Source: a virus
Length of the DNA: 21,960 nucleotides
Direction: 5' to 3' (one strand)
Virus record (IMG/VR): IMGVR_UViG_3300033182_000151
Coordinates: 1-21,960 of that record
The notes under the pieces are model-generated. The model was not told the origin of the DNA, did not search any database, and saw only the letters and a program-made list of their open reading frames with translations. Every line of letters starts with the position of its first letter. Positions within the stretch are counted from its first letter, which is position 1. The position numbers and the translations under genes are program-made. Of this stretch, positions 1 through 6,604 are shown one piece after another.

Positions 1-657
1 AGCTATATCGAGGAAGCTATCGAGGAAAAGATAGCGAAGGGTGCCACCGACGTATTCAATGGGGACTACTTTGGTGCCAGCCTGTACCTAACATCCCACA
101 TTTGGGAAGCCATCGACAACGTGATTGGTTCAGCCCGTAAGGTCATGGACTATGTCAAGGACATTGGGATTCTGTACGCCAATCACAATAAGCCAATGGA
201 ATGGGTCACCCCGACAAACTTGTTAGTGCAGCAGGTCTACGCCGACTACAAGAACAAGATTATCGAGACCCTAATTGATGGCTCGGTGGTGAAGCTACTC
301 TATCGGAAGCCTTTGGATGATTTAATCTCCAAAAGCAAAACCCGAAGCGGTGCATCACCTAATTTTATCCACTCATTAGATGCAGCAGCATTAACACTGA
401 CGGTCAATAAATGTTTGGATGTGGGTATAAATGATTTTGCTATGGTACATGACAGCTACGGGACACACAGCCCCAACATGGAGAAAATGTCTGAGTTAAT
501 CCGTGAGGCTTTTGTGGAGATGTATGAAAACAACGATGTACTAGGACAACTTCATACACACACGAGGGAAGTACTGCAATGTGAGGTTCCTATACCGCCA
601 GAACCCGGCGACTTGGAAATCTCTAAGGTATTGAATTCTAAGTACTTCTTTGCCTAG
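1..657 (+). CDS. T7-like single-subunit RNA polymerase, C-terminal part (5' end outside window)
   Basis: The open frame enters from the left edge and gives 218 residues before TAG, matching roughly the last quarter of the 883-residue T7 RNA polymerase. The sequence shows the motif SPNFIHSLDAAAL, counterpart of T7 APNFVHSQDG, then VHDSYGT, where H150 and D151 of this fragment correspond to T7 His811 and the catalytic Asp812. The C-terminus ends in KYFFA, like the FAFA end of T7, whose final residues matter for catalysis. The enzyme transcribes the middle and late phage genes from phage promoters in the host cytoplasm. Its stop codon is followed at once by a promoter-like motif and then the SSB gene. 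T7 has ligase and other genes between its polymerase and SSB genes; these are absent here. The N-terminal promoter-recognition part and the start cannot be judged. Confidence 0.96.
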   Translation, partial: SYIEEAIEEKIAKGATDVFNGDYFGASLYLTSHIWEAIDNVIGSARKVMDYVKDIGILYANHNKPMEWVTPTNLLVQQVYADYKNKIIETLIDGSVVKLLYRKPLDDLISKSKTRSGASPNFIHSLDAAALTLTVNKCLDVGINDFAMVHDSYGTHSPNMEKMSELIREAFVEMYENNDVLGQLHTHTREVLQCEVPIPPEPGDLEISKVLNSKYFFA

Positions 658-675
658 TAAAACCCACTACTATAG
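658..675 (+). promoter_or_regulatory. Putative phage RNA polymerase promoter, copy 1
   Basis: The 16-mer TAAAACCCACTACTAT at 658-673 recurs exactly at 11414-11429. Both copies lie in gaps between genes and both open a module. The ACTAT core followed by AG resembles the initiation end of the T7 consensus (CACTATAGG), so transcription may start near position 675. It sits immediately after the RNA polymerase stop codon and would drive the replication genes. The assignment rests on the repeat, its position and the T7-like core; the polymerase specificity loop is outside the window. Confidence 0.65.
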
Positions 676-690
676 CCCTATTGTAGGGTT
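674..690 (+). other. Small hairpin in the SSB leader
   Basis: CCCTA (676-680) and TAGGG (684-688) pair around the loop TTG, extended by a G-U and an A-U pair to 674 and 690. If transcription starts near 675, this would be the extreme 5' end of the transcript and could protect it, as 5' stem-loops do on T7 mRNAs. It could also be a weak pause site, because TTT follows the stem. No function is proven. Confidence 0.4.
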
Positions 691-712
691 TCATTACACT
701 ATAGGAGATATT

Positions 713-1354
713 ATGGCTGTAAAAGCTAAGATTGCCGAAGGTCAGGCACTGTGGGCAAAGGTCTTTGAACCTGACACTAAGTTTGACAGTAACGGCGTAT
801 ATTCTGTGAACCTTCTCATTCCCGAGCTTGAGGCACAGGAACTGTGTGAGTACCTTGACAAGGTTGTTGAAACCAAGTTTGAAGAAGAGGTTAAGGCTAA
901 TCCGAAGAAGCGGAATATCCTGTCCACACGAAAAGGTTATGATTACCATTTTGACAAGGATGGTAACAAGACCGACCTGCTTGAATTTAAGTTTAAGCTG
1001 AAGGCTAAGGTACAGACCCGTAATGGTGAGATGTACGAACAAAAGCCTGTGGTTGTAGATGCCAAGCGTACCCCAATGAATGCAGACACGCTCATTGGTA
1101 ATGGGTCTCGCATTAAGGTGGCATTTGAACCTTTCCCTTACGTCATGGCTAGCACCAAACAGGTAGGCGTTTCCCTTCGCCTGAAAGGTGTCCAAGTCAT
1201 TGACCTTGTCGAATACCAGAGCGGTGGTTCGATGTTCGATGAAGAAGACGGCTTTGAGGTAGCTGCGAATAAGAAAGATACCCAATCTGGGAACGATAGT
1301 ACCCAATTTGAGGACGACTTCGCTGATGCCGAAGCAGTTGAAGGGGACTTTTGA
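713..1354 (+). CDS. Single-stranded DNA-binding protein (T7 gp2.5-like)
   Basis: The product has 213 residues (T7 gp2.5 has 232) and begins MAVKAKIAEGQALWAKVFEP, typical of the family. It coats ssDNA at the replication fork and links polymerase and helicase. The last 40 residues are rich in Asp and Glu and end in EGDF. In T7 the acidic tail and its terminal Phe are essential for contacting the polymerase-helicase complex. ATG at 713 was chosen because AGGAG lies at 703-707, five bases upstream; an in-frame upstream start at 650 lies in the RNA polymerase gene and lacks such a site. The 3' end, coding the acidic tail, overlaps the start of the endonuclease gene, suggesting coupled translation. 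Confidence 0.93.
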   Translation: MAVKAKIAEGQALWAKVFEPDTKFDSNGVYSVNLLIPELEAQELCEYLDKVVETKFEEEVKANPKKRNILSTRKGYDYHFDKDGNKTDLLEFKFKLKAKVQTRNGEMYEQKPVVVDAKRTPMNADTLIGNGSRIKVAFEPFPYVMASTKQVGVSLRLKGVQVIDLVEYQSGGSMFDEEDGFEVAANKKDTQSGNDSTQFEDDFADAEAVEGDF

Positions 1355-1700
1355 ACAACGGGTCATCGGTGACCTAAAAAACCGTGGAATTGACTACGAG
1401 TACGAACCCCACACCGTACCTTACATGGTAGAACGGAATTACATTCCCGATTTGTACGTGAATGGGGTGTACATCGAAGTTAAAGGCTACTTCAGGCAAG
1501 ACGCACAACGAAAAATGAAGGCTGTTAAAGCACAGCACCCGAATTTAGATATTCGGTTTCTTTTTCAGCGTGCCTCGTCGCCAGTACAAGGAGCCAAACC
1601 ACGGAAAGACGGTAGCAAGATGACCTGTTCTGAGTGGGCTGACAGAAATGGTTTTCTGTGGGCTGAAGGTGAATCAATACCTGAGGAGTGGATAGCATAA
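1326..1700 (+). CDS. Endonuclease I / Holliday junction resolvase (T7 gp3-like)
   Basis: The product has 124 residues (T7 gp3 has 149). It belongs to the PD-(D/E)XK fold enzymes that cleave branched DNA and help degrade host DNA. Visible family features are FEQRV near the N-terminus, YEYEPHTVPY, IPDLY with the metal-binding Asp, and IEVKG, which holds the catalytic Glu and Lys. The C-terminal IPEEWI matches T7 IPAEWI. The start is uncertain. ATG 1326 has AGGA at 1311-1314, somewhat far upstream; ATG 1308 in the same frame is possible and would add six residues. The gene overlaps the SSB gene by 29 bases, and its TAA stop overlaps the ATG of the next small gene. Confidence 0.88.
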   Translation: MPKQLKGTFEQRVIGDLKNRGIDYEYEPHTVPYMVERNYIPDLYVNGVYIEVKGYFRQDAQRKMKAVKAQHPNLDIRFLFQRASSPVQGAKPRKDGSKMTCSEWADRNGFLWAEGESIPEEWIA

Positions 1701-1837
1701 TGTTTAGGGTAGACTTGGATAAAATTATTGAGGCGGTGTTCGAGCGTCTTGAAGACGATGAACTTGAGGACTTCCGTGAAGTGCTGGCTTTTTGGGTCGA
1801 GGAAGTTGAGAGCGAACTGGACAGTTTGGAAGACTAA
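1700..1837 (+). CDS. Small acidic protein of unknown function, 45 aa
   Basis: This short frame starts MFRVDLDKII and ends SELDSLED. It is very acidic and rich in Glu, Asp and Leu, which suggests mostly helix. GAGGAG at 1683-1688 lies 11 bases before ATG. The ATG overlaps the upstream TAA (TAATG), and its own TAA overlaps the primase-helicase ATG, so the three genes are translationally chained. T7 has the lysozyme gene 3.5 between endonuclease and primase; this protein is far too short and dissimilar to be that amidase. I do not recognise a family. Coding is supported by the stop-start overlaps and the filled gap. Confidence 0.75.
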   Translation: MFRVDLDKIIEAVFERLEDDELEDFREVLAFWVEEVESELDSLED

Positions 1838-3435
1838 TGGAAGCAGAGAGCGCATACATCCGAAAAGAGTCATGTCCCCATTGTGGGAGTAGTGATGCAA
1901 ACGCTCTGTATTCAGACGGTCACCACTACTGTTTCTCTTGTGAGACTGTGACACCAGCAGACGACGAGCCAAGGAGTAATGTTGTGGAATTAAAACCTGA
2001 CTTTAAGCCTGTGCATGGCGAGCATAACCCCCTGCCAAAGCGCAAGCTTTCCTTGGAAACTACGAAGCTGTTTGATTATCAGATTGCTGATTTCAATGGG
2101 CAGAAAGTGCATGTAGCTAACTACAAGGACGACAAAGGGTATGTTGTTGGGCAGAAGATACGGTTTGCCAACAAAGACTTCTTGTTCCTTGGAGACGCTA
2201 AGAAAGCCTCGTTGTATGGCAAGAACCTGTGGCGTGATAAAGGTAAAATGTTGGTTATTACTGAAGGCGAGATAGATGCCATGTCAGTAAGCCAAGCCTT
2301 TGGCAACAAGTACCCTGTTGTGTCCGTGAGAAGCGGCGCAGCAGGAGCCAAGAAAGACATTCAACGCAACATTGACTGGTTGGAACGGTTTGAAACAGTA
2401 GTGTTTATGTTCGACCAAGACGACGCAGGACGTAAGGCTGCGGAAGAATGTGCAATCTTACTGTCGCCAGGAAAAGCTAAGATAGCCAAGCTACCTGTTA
2501 AAGATGCAAGCGACATGTTGCAGGAAGGCAGGGTAAAGGAACTGATTGATGCAGTCTGGGGCGCAAAGGCTTTCCGTCCAGACGGGATTGTCTCAGGCAC
2601 AGAGCTTTGGGACTTAGTATCAAGCGAAGAGACGGCAGAGTCGGTTCCTTACCCTTATAACGGTCTAAATGAAAAGACACTAGGCGCACGCCGTGGTGAG
2701 ATTGTTACCATCACAGCAGGTTCAGGTATCGGTAAGTCAGCGATGACTCGTGAGATTGCCTACCACCTGATTAAGATGGGACACACCATTGGCTACATCG
2801 CCTTGGAAGAAAGTGTAAAACGCACTGCCTTAGGTCTTATTGGACTGGAACTAAACAAACCCGTGCATATTAGCATGGAGGGAGTAACCAAAGATGACCT
2901 TAGAGACGCTTATACACATACCGTTGGTAGTGGGCGTGTTTTTCTTTATGACCATTGGGGGTCTACAGATACTGACAATCTTCTCCAAAGGGTCAGGTAT
3001 CTTGTCCGTGGTTGTGGGTGCGATTACATTTTCCTTGACCACCTTTCTATCGTTGTTAGCGGTATGGATGGGGGTGACGAACGTAGGATTATTGATAATA
3101 CCATGACCCGACTCCGTACACTGACGGAGGAACTTCAGTGCGGAATGTTTTTGGTATCCCACCTTAAACGTCCTGAAGGCAAAGGGCATGAAGAAGGCGC
3201 ACACACCTCACTAGCACAGCTACGTGGTTCTGCGGCGATTGCCCAATTAAGCGACATGGTCATTGGCTTAGAGCGAAACCAACAGGACACCGAAAACCCA
3301 AACATGACAACGGTTCGTGTTTTGAAAAACCGATGGACTGGAGACACAGGCATTGCCTGCCACCTTGATTACAACAAGGAGACTGGACGCATGACTGAGA
3401 CCCTATTCGATGAACATGAGGAGGTGGAATTTTGA
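1837..3435 (+). CDS. DNA primase-helicase (T7 gp4-like)
   Basis: The 532-residue product (T7 gp4A has 566) has the full T7 architecture. The zinc-binding domain has C13, C16, C32 and C35. A TOPRIM primase core follows, with TEGEID (E143) and DQDDAGR (D193-D196). The RecA-like hexameric helicase has Walker A GSGIGKS at about 295-301 and a Walker B-like segment CDYIFLDH. It unwinds the fork 5'-3' and makes RNA primers for the lagging strand. The C-terminus is acidic and ends EVEF, parallel to the SSB tail and to the T7 gp4 tail that docks on DNA polymerase. ATG 1837 overlaps the upstream stop. A likely internal GTG start at 1984 would give a form without the zinc domain. The next gene starts within its stop codon. 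Confidence 0.96.
   Translation: MEAESAYIRKESCPHCGSSDANALYSDGHHYCFSCETVTPADDEPRSNVVELKPDFKPVHGEHNPLPKRKLSLETTKLFDYQIADFNGQKVHVANYKDDKGYVVGQKIRFANKDFLFLGDAKKASLYGKNLWRDKGKMLVITEGEIDAMSVSQAFGNKYPVVSVRSGAAGAKKDIQRNIDWLERFETVVFMFDQDDAGRKAAEECAILLSPGKAKIAKLPVKDASDMLQEGRVKELIDAVWGAKAFRPDGIVSGTELWDLVSSEETAESVPYPYNGLNEKTLGARRGEIVTITAGSGIGKSAMTREIAYHLIKMGHTIGYIALEESVKRTALGLIGLELNKPVHISMEGVTKDDLRDAYTHTVGSGRVFLYDHWGSTDTDNLLQRVRYLVRGCGCDYIFLDHLSIVVSGMDGGDERRIIDNTMTRLRTLTEELQCGMFLVSHLKRPEGKGHEEGAHTSLAQLRGSAAIAQLSDMVIGLERNQQDTENPNMTTVRVLKNRWTGDTGIACHLDYNKETGRMTETLFDEHEEVEF
1971..1986 (+). promoter_or_regulatory. Internal ribosome binding site and GTG start inside the primase-helicase gene
   Basis: AAGGAG at 1971-1976 is followed after seven bases by GTG 1984-1986, which is in frame as codon 50. 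This lies just after the last zinc-binding cysteine (residue 35) and before the TOPRIM core. Initiation here would yield a 483-residue helicase-primase lacking the zinc domain, the same arrangement as T7 gp4B, which starts at codon 64. An out-of-frame ATG at 1979 leads only to a very short frame. Confidence 0.5.
3419..3434 (+). promoter_or_regulatory. Strong Shine-Dalgarno site deciding a TTG start
   Basis: AGGAGGT at 3419-3425, a near-perfect Shine-Dalgarno sequence, stands six bases before TTG 3432-3434. The TTG overlaps the TGA of the helicase gene (3433-3435). No ATG at suitable spacing exists in that frame, so the site is the main support for the 53-residue gene that follows. Confidence 0.65.
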
Positions 3436-3593
3436 ACATTCTTGATGAAGTAGATGATGAACTGCGTACCGACTACATTCGGTTCCTTTTTGGACTCTAC
3501 ATTTTAGAAACTGAAGACGGTTTTGATATGGGTGTTTACCCAACTTACGAGCAATTCCTACAGATACGTGAAGAGGAAGCCTGTTATCACTAA
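3432..3593 (+). CDS. Small protein of unknown function, 53 aa, TTG start
   Basis: The frame reads MNILDEVDDELRTDYIRFLF at the start (TTG decoded as Met) and ends EEEACYH. It is acidic, with a hydrophobic/aromatic middle (IRFLFGLYIL). This might be an amphipathic helix but is too short and broken to call a membrane segment. It fills the whole gap between the helicase and DNA polymerase genes. The Shine-Dalgarno site is excellent and the start overlaps the helicase stop, pointing to coupled translation. I do not recognise a family. Confidence 0.7.
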   Translation: MNILDEVDDELRTDYIRFLFGLYILETEDGFDMGVYPTYEQFLQIREEEACYH

Positions 3594-3613
3594 GCTACTG
3601 CGGAGACAGAGCA

Positions 3614-5323
3614 TTGAAATACATATTCGACATTGAAACAGACAATCTATTAGACGACGTAACCAAGGTACATTGTGCTGTATTGCGAGACGTAGACAAC
3701 AACATTGTGCGTACCTTTTATGGTGACAACATCATGGATTGCTTGCCCTTTTTAGAAGAGGCAGAAGAACTGATTGGTCACAACCTGTTGGCTTATGACC
3801 TGCCAGTGCTAGAGAAGCTTTGGGGTTACGAACACAAAGGTAAAGTAATCGACACCCTAGTATGCTCCCGAACCATTTACCCACACCTTGGGGAATTGGA
3901 TTCAAAGCAACGCAAGATTCCCACAAAATTGTGGGGTTCCCATTCACTGAAGGCTTGGGGCTTACGCCTTAACGAACACAAAGGAGACTTTAATGATGGG
4001 ACTGTTGAATCGTTTAGTACGTTTAGCATGGAGATGTTGGACTACTGTGTCCAAGACACAAAAGTAACTGCTAAACTCTACGACCTCATTCTTGCAAAGA
4101 ACTTCTCAGAGGACGCTCTTCGTCTTGAGCATGAGATTGCGCTACAAATGTTTAAGCAGGAGCAGCGTGGTTTTACTTTCAATGTAGAAGAAGCCCAGAA
4201 ACTGTTTAGTGAACTTGCTGCACGTAAGCAGGAAATTGAAAACGAACTGCAACAAAGCTTCCCACCTACCATTGTAGAGATGAAGACAAAGACTAAAGAG
4301 GTTCCTTTCAATCCTGCTTCACGCCAGCAAATTGCCGAACGCTTACAAAACTTGGGGTGGAAACCCAAAGAATTCACCGAGAGTGGACAGGCAAAGGTGG
4401 ACGAAACCATTTTGTCTACCATTGACCTACCAGAAGCCAAGCTACTCGTTGAATACCTGATGTTAAACAAACGCCTTGGACAGCTAGCTACTGGCAACCA
4501 AGCGTGGCTAAAACTGGAGAAAAATGGAAAACTTCATGGCAGAGTCAACCACATGGGAGCGGTTACGAGCCGCTGCACACACTCTAATCCAAACATGGCG
4601 CAAGTACCTAGCGTATCTGCCCCGTATGGTGCTGAGTGCCGCAGCTTATTTACTACTCCTAGTGGTTATGTTCTTCTCGGGGCTGACGCTTCTGGCTTGG
4701 AGCTTCGTTGCCTTGCCCATTATATGGCTAGGTTTGATTCTGGAGCATACGGCAGAGAAGTACTAGAGGGAGACATCCACACTGCAAACCAAAACGCAGC
4801 AGGATTACCTACCCGCAACAACGCCAAGACGTTCATCTATGGCTTCTTGTATGGTGCAGGTGATGCCAAGATTGGCAGCATCATCGGTAAGGGTGCCAAA
4901 GAAGGTAAGGCTATTAAGACCAAGTTTCTTAATAAAACACCCGCACTTAAGAAGCTACGTGAGGCTGTTACCAAAGCAGCAGAAACCCGTGGTTGGATTA
5001 AAGGCCTCGACGGACGCATCATTCCAATCAGACACACACACGCCGCACTGAACACATTACTACAGTCGGCGGGGGCGATTATCTGCAAGCAGTGGTACAT
5101 GAACATCGTCCGAGCATTTCAACTAAATAATTACACTGAAGATGATGCTTCGATTGTGGCGTTTATCCACGATGAAGTACAGATTCAGGTCAAACAAGGT
5201 ATTGAGAATGAAATCGGAAAACTCGTCGTCGAAGCGATGCACAAAACAGAAAAGGACTTTAGCTTCAAATGCAAACTTGATGCAGAATACACAGTCGGAA
5301 AAAACTGGAAAGAAACGCACTAA
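3614..5323 (+). CDS. DNA polymerase, family A (T7 gp5-like)
   Basis: The 569-residue replicative polymerase has a proofreading 3'-5' exonuclease followed by a polymerase domain. Exonuclease motifs are D6 and E8 in FDIETD, the GHNLLAYD segment, and LDYCVQD (Y144, D148). Polymerase motif A is ADASGLELRC with metal ligand D358. Motif B is RNNAKTFIY with R401, K405 and Y409. Motif C is IHDEVQ with H519, D520 and E521. The C-terminus is KETH, like T7 ending in ICH. It is 135 residues shorter than T7 gp5. The stretch between the thumb segment and PFNPASR is about 57 residues shorter than in T7, so most of the thioredoxin-binding loop seems absent. The start is TTG at 3614 with GGAG at 3602-3605; no ATG fits before the exonuclease motif. 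Confidence 0.96.
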   Translation: MKYIFDIETDNLLDDVTKVHCAVLRDVDNNIVRTFYGDNIMDCLPFLEEAEELIGHNLLAYDLPVLEKLWGYEHKGKVIDTLVCSRTIYPHLGELDSKQRKIPTKLWGSHSLKAWGLRLNEHKGDFNDGTVESFSTFSMEMLDYCVQDTKVTAKLYDLILAKNFSEDALRLEHEIALQMFKQEQRGFTFNVEEAQKLFSELAARKQEIENELQQSFPPTIVEMKTKTKEVPFNPASRQQIAERLQNLGWKPKEFTESGQAKVDETILSTIDLPEAKLLVEYLMLNKRLGQLATGNQAWLKLEKNGKLHGRVNHMGAVTSRCTHSNPNMAQVPSVSAPYGAECRSLFTTPSGYVLLGADASGLELRCLAHYMARFDSGAYGREVLEGDIHTANQNAAGLPTRNNAKTFIYGFLYGAGDAKIGSIIGKGAKEGKAIKTKFLNKTPALKKLREAVTKAAETRGWIKGLDGRIIPIRHTHAALNTLLQSAGAIICKQWYMNIVRAFQLNNYTEDDASIVAFIHDEVQIQVKQGIENEIGKLVVEAMHKTEKDFSFKCKLDAEYTVGKNWKETH

Positions 5324-5729
5324 GGCGTTCAACAGTAATAAGAAATTCGACATCGACCTTGCTTATGGTAAGATGCACGAAAAGCGTGTTTTAGACATGC
5401 TCGAAGGGAAAAAGCTAGAAGTAAAGACAGAGCGTGGCAAGTGGTCGAAGACAGGCAACATTGCCATTGAATTTGAAAGTTACGGTAAGCCAAGCGGTAT
5501 CGACTCTACTGAAGCTGAATATTGGTTTCACAATCTAGCTATCGAAGATGATGTGTATTGCACACTCGTTTTCAAGACAGAAACACTAAAGAAAATTGTG
5601 AATGAGTTAGACGCTCACCGTGTTGTTCGTGGTGGCGACAACTTTGCTAGCAAGATGTTCTTAGTAAACCTGAGTAAGCTTTTCTCTACAGATACTTTGA
5701 AGGTTTACAAGGAATTAGAGCATGGTTGA
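5280..5729 (+). CDS. Probable PD-(D/E)XK nuclease-like phage protein
   Basis: With ATG 5280 the product has 149 residues: a basic N-terminus, then KKFDIDLAYGKMHEKRVLDM, and KKLEVKTERGKW with E47 and K49 forming an ExK motif. TGNIAIEFESYGKPSGID follows. An acidic helix residue before ExK plus an aromatic or hydrophobic strand after it is the usual layout of PD-(D/E)XK nucleases, and similar proteins occur in other T7-like phages. The nuclease role is inference from the motif; cleavage is not shown. The start is unsettled. ATG 5280 lacks a clear Shine-Dalgarno site, while in-frame ATG 5208 has AAGGT at 5196-5200 and would add 24 residues but overlap the polymerase gene by 116 bases. The position between polymerase and exonuclease genes suits a DNA-processing role. 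Confidence 0.75.
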   Translation: MQNTQSEKTGKKRTKAFNSNKKFDIDLAYGKMHEKRVLDMLEGKKLEVKTERGKWSKTGNIAIEFESYGKPSGIDSTEAEYWFHNLAIEDDVYCTLVFKTETLKKIVNELDAHRVVRGGDNFASKMFLVNLSKLFSTDTLKVYKELEHG

Positions 5730-5901
5730 AGACTTATTGTTCTGGGTAATTGCCTGTGCCTTTGCATTGGTGTCTGTGGCATTGACCATAAACATCCTAA
5801 TGCACGCTTGGCTTGAGTACATACAGGTCAAGGAAGGCATACAGGTTTTTCGGAACCAACAGTTTCAAGAAGAGGAGCAGGATGACGACTTTAGTAATTG
5901 A
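5722..5901 (+). CDS. Small membrane protein of unknown function, 59 aa
   Basis: The frame MVEDLLFWVIACAFALVSVA has one clear hydrophobic segment (about residues 5-28), followed by a polar, Gln/Glu-rich tail ending QDDDFSN. This predicts a single-span inner-membrane protein with a cytoplasmic or periplasmic tail. AAGGAA at 5709-5714 is seven bases before ATG. The ATG overlaps the end of the upstream gene by eight bases, and its own 3' end overlaps the exonuclease start by 20 bases. Size and topology would allow a holin- or inhibitor-like role, but nothing in the sequence proves it, and T7-like lysis genes usually sit after the tail genes. Confidence 0.7.
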   Translation: MVEDLLFWVIACAFALVSVALTINILMHAWLEYIQVKEGIQVFRNQQFQEEEQDDDFSN

Positions 5902-6604
5902 CGGTGACCTGATTGCTTACAGGGTATCTGCCTCGGCAGAAGTGCCAATCAATTGGGGAGACGGTCTATGGACACTTCACTCTCAAGAGAGCGACGTGAA
6001 AGTAGGTGTAGATGACGCAATCTATGAGATTGTAAATCGAACAGAGTGTAACAAATACATTGTTGCACTTAGTGACAGTAAAAATAACTTTCGTAAAAAG
6101 GTGGCTAGCTACTACAAGGCTAACCGCACAAACACACGGAAACCGATGCTTTTATCGTTTGCCCGTGAGTACATGATGGAACGCCACAATGGATTGGTGT
6201 GGGCAAACCTAGAAGCTGATGATGTTCTAGGGATTCTCGCCTCTAGTGGTGATGACTATGAAACGTGGACGCTAGACAAAGACTTGAAGACGGTGCCAGG
6301 AAAACACTGGTTTGACGACAAGTTGATAGTGATTAGCGAAGAAGAAGCTAACCATAACTTCTACCACCAAACCCTTACAGGTGACCTTACCGATAATTAC
6401 GGTGGGTGCCCGAAGGTTGGTGAAAAGACCGCCGACAAAATCCTTGAGAAGGATAACAGTTGGAACGGTGTTGTTGCTGCGTATTTCAATGCAGGTCTCA
6501 GTGATGAGGTAGCACTGGAGAACGCTCGGTTAGCACGAATTCTACGTGATGGGGAATATAATGTTGGGACAGGAGAAGTGAATTTATGGGTGCCAGAAAC
6601 TTGA
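5882..6604 (+). CDS. 5'-3' exonuclease (T7 gp6-like)
   Basis: The product has 240 residues (T7 gp6 has about 300) and belongs to the FEN/5'-nuclease family. It removes RNA primers, degrades host DNA and takes part in recombination. Visible motifs are VIDGD (metal ligands D7, D9), YYKANR at 77-82, EADDVLG (E111, D113, D114), TLDKDLKTVPG (D132, D134) and GDLTDNYGGCPKVGEKTA (167-184), which is the helix-hairpin-helix DNA-binding segment. ATG 5882 is preferred because AGGAG at 5873-5877 lies just upstream and the conserved IDGD follows at once; the frame extends upstream to 5813 without such support. The gene's 3' end overlaps the DUF3310 gene by 19 bases. Confidence 0.94.
   Translation: MTTLVIDGDLIAYRVSASAEVPINWGDGLWTLHSQESDVKVGVDDAIYEIVNRTECNKYIVALSDSKNNFRKKVASYYKANRTNTRKPMLLSFAREYMMERHNGLVWANLEADDVLGILASSGDDYETWTLDKDLKTVPGKHWFDDKLIVISEEEANHNFYHQTLTGDLTDNYGGCPKVGEKTADKILEKDNSWNGVVAAYFNAGLSDEVALENARLARILRDGEYNVGTGEVNLWVPET

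Noticed and set aside
638-1366. Long minus-strand frame opposite the SSB gene
   Set aside because: It mirrors a clear plus-strand gene, has no ribosome site, and no minus-strand gene is expected in this one-directional layout. Other minus-strand frames were rejected for the same reason.
2894-3106. 70-codon hydrophobic frame inside the helicase gene
   Set aside because: It overlies the conserved helicase core in the +1 frame, where T-rich third positions give membrane-like sequences by chance. Despite GGAG upstream there is no other support.
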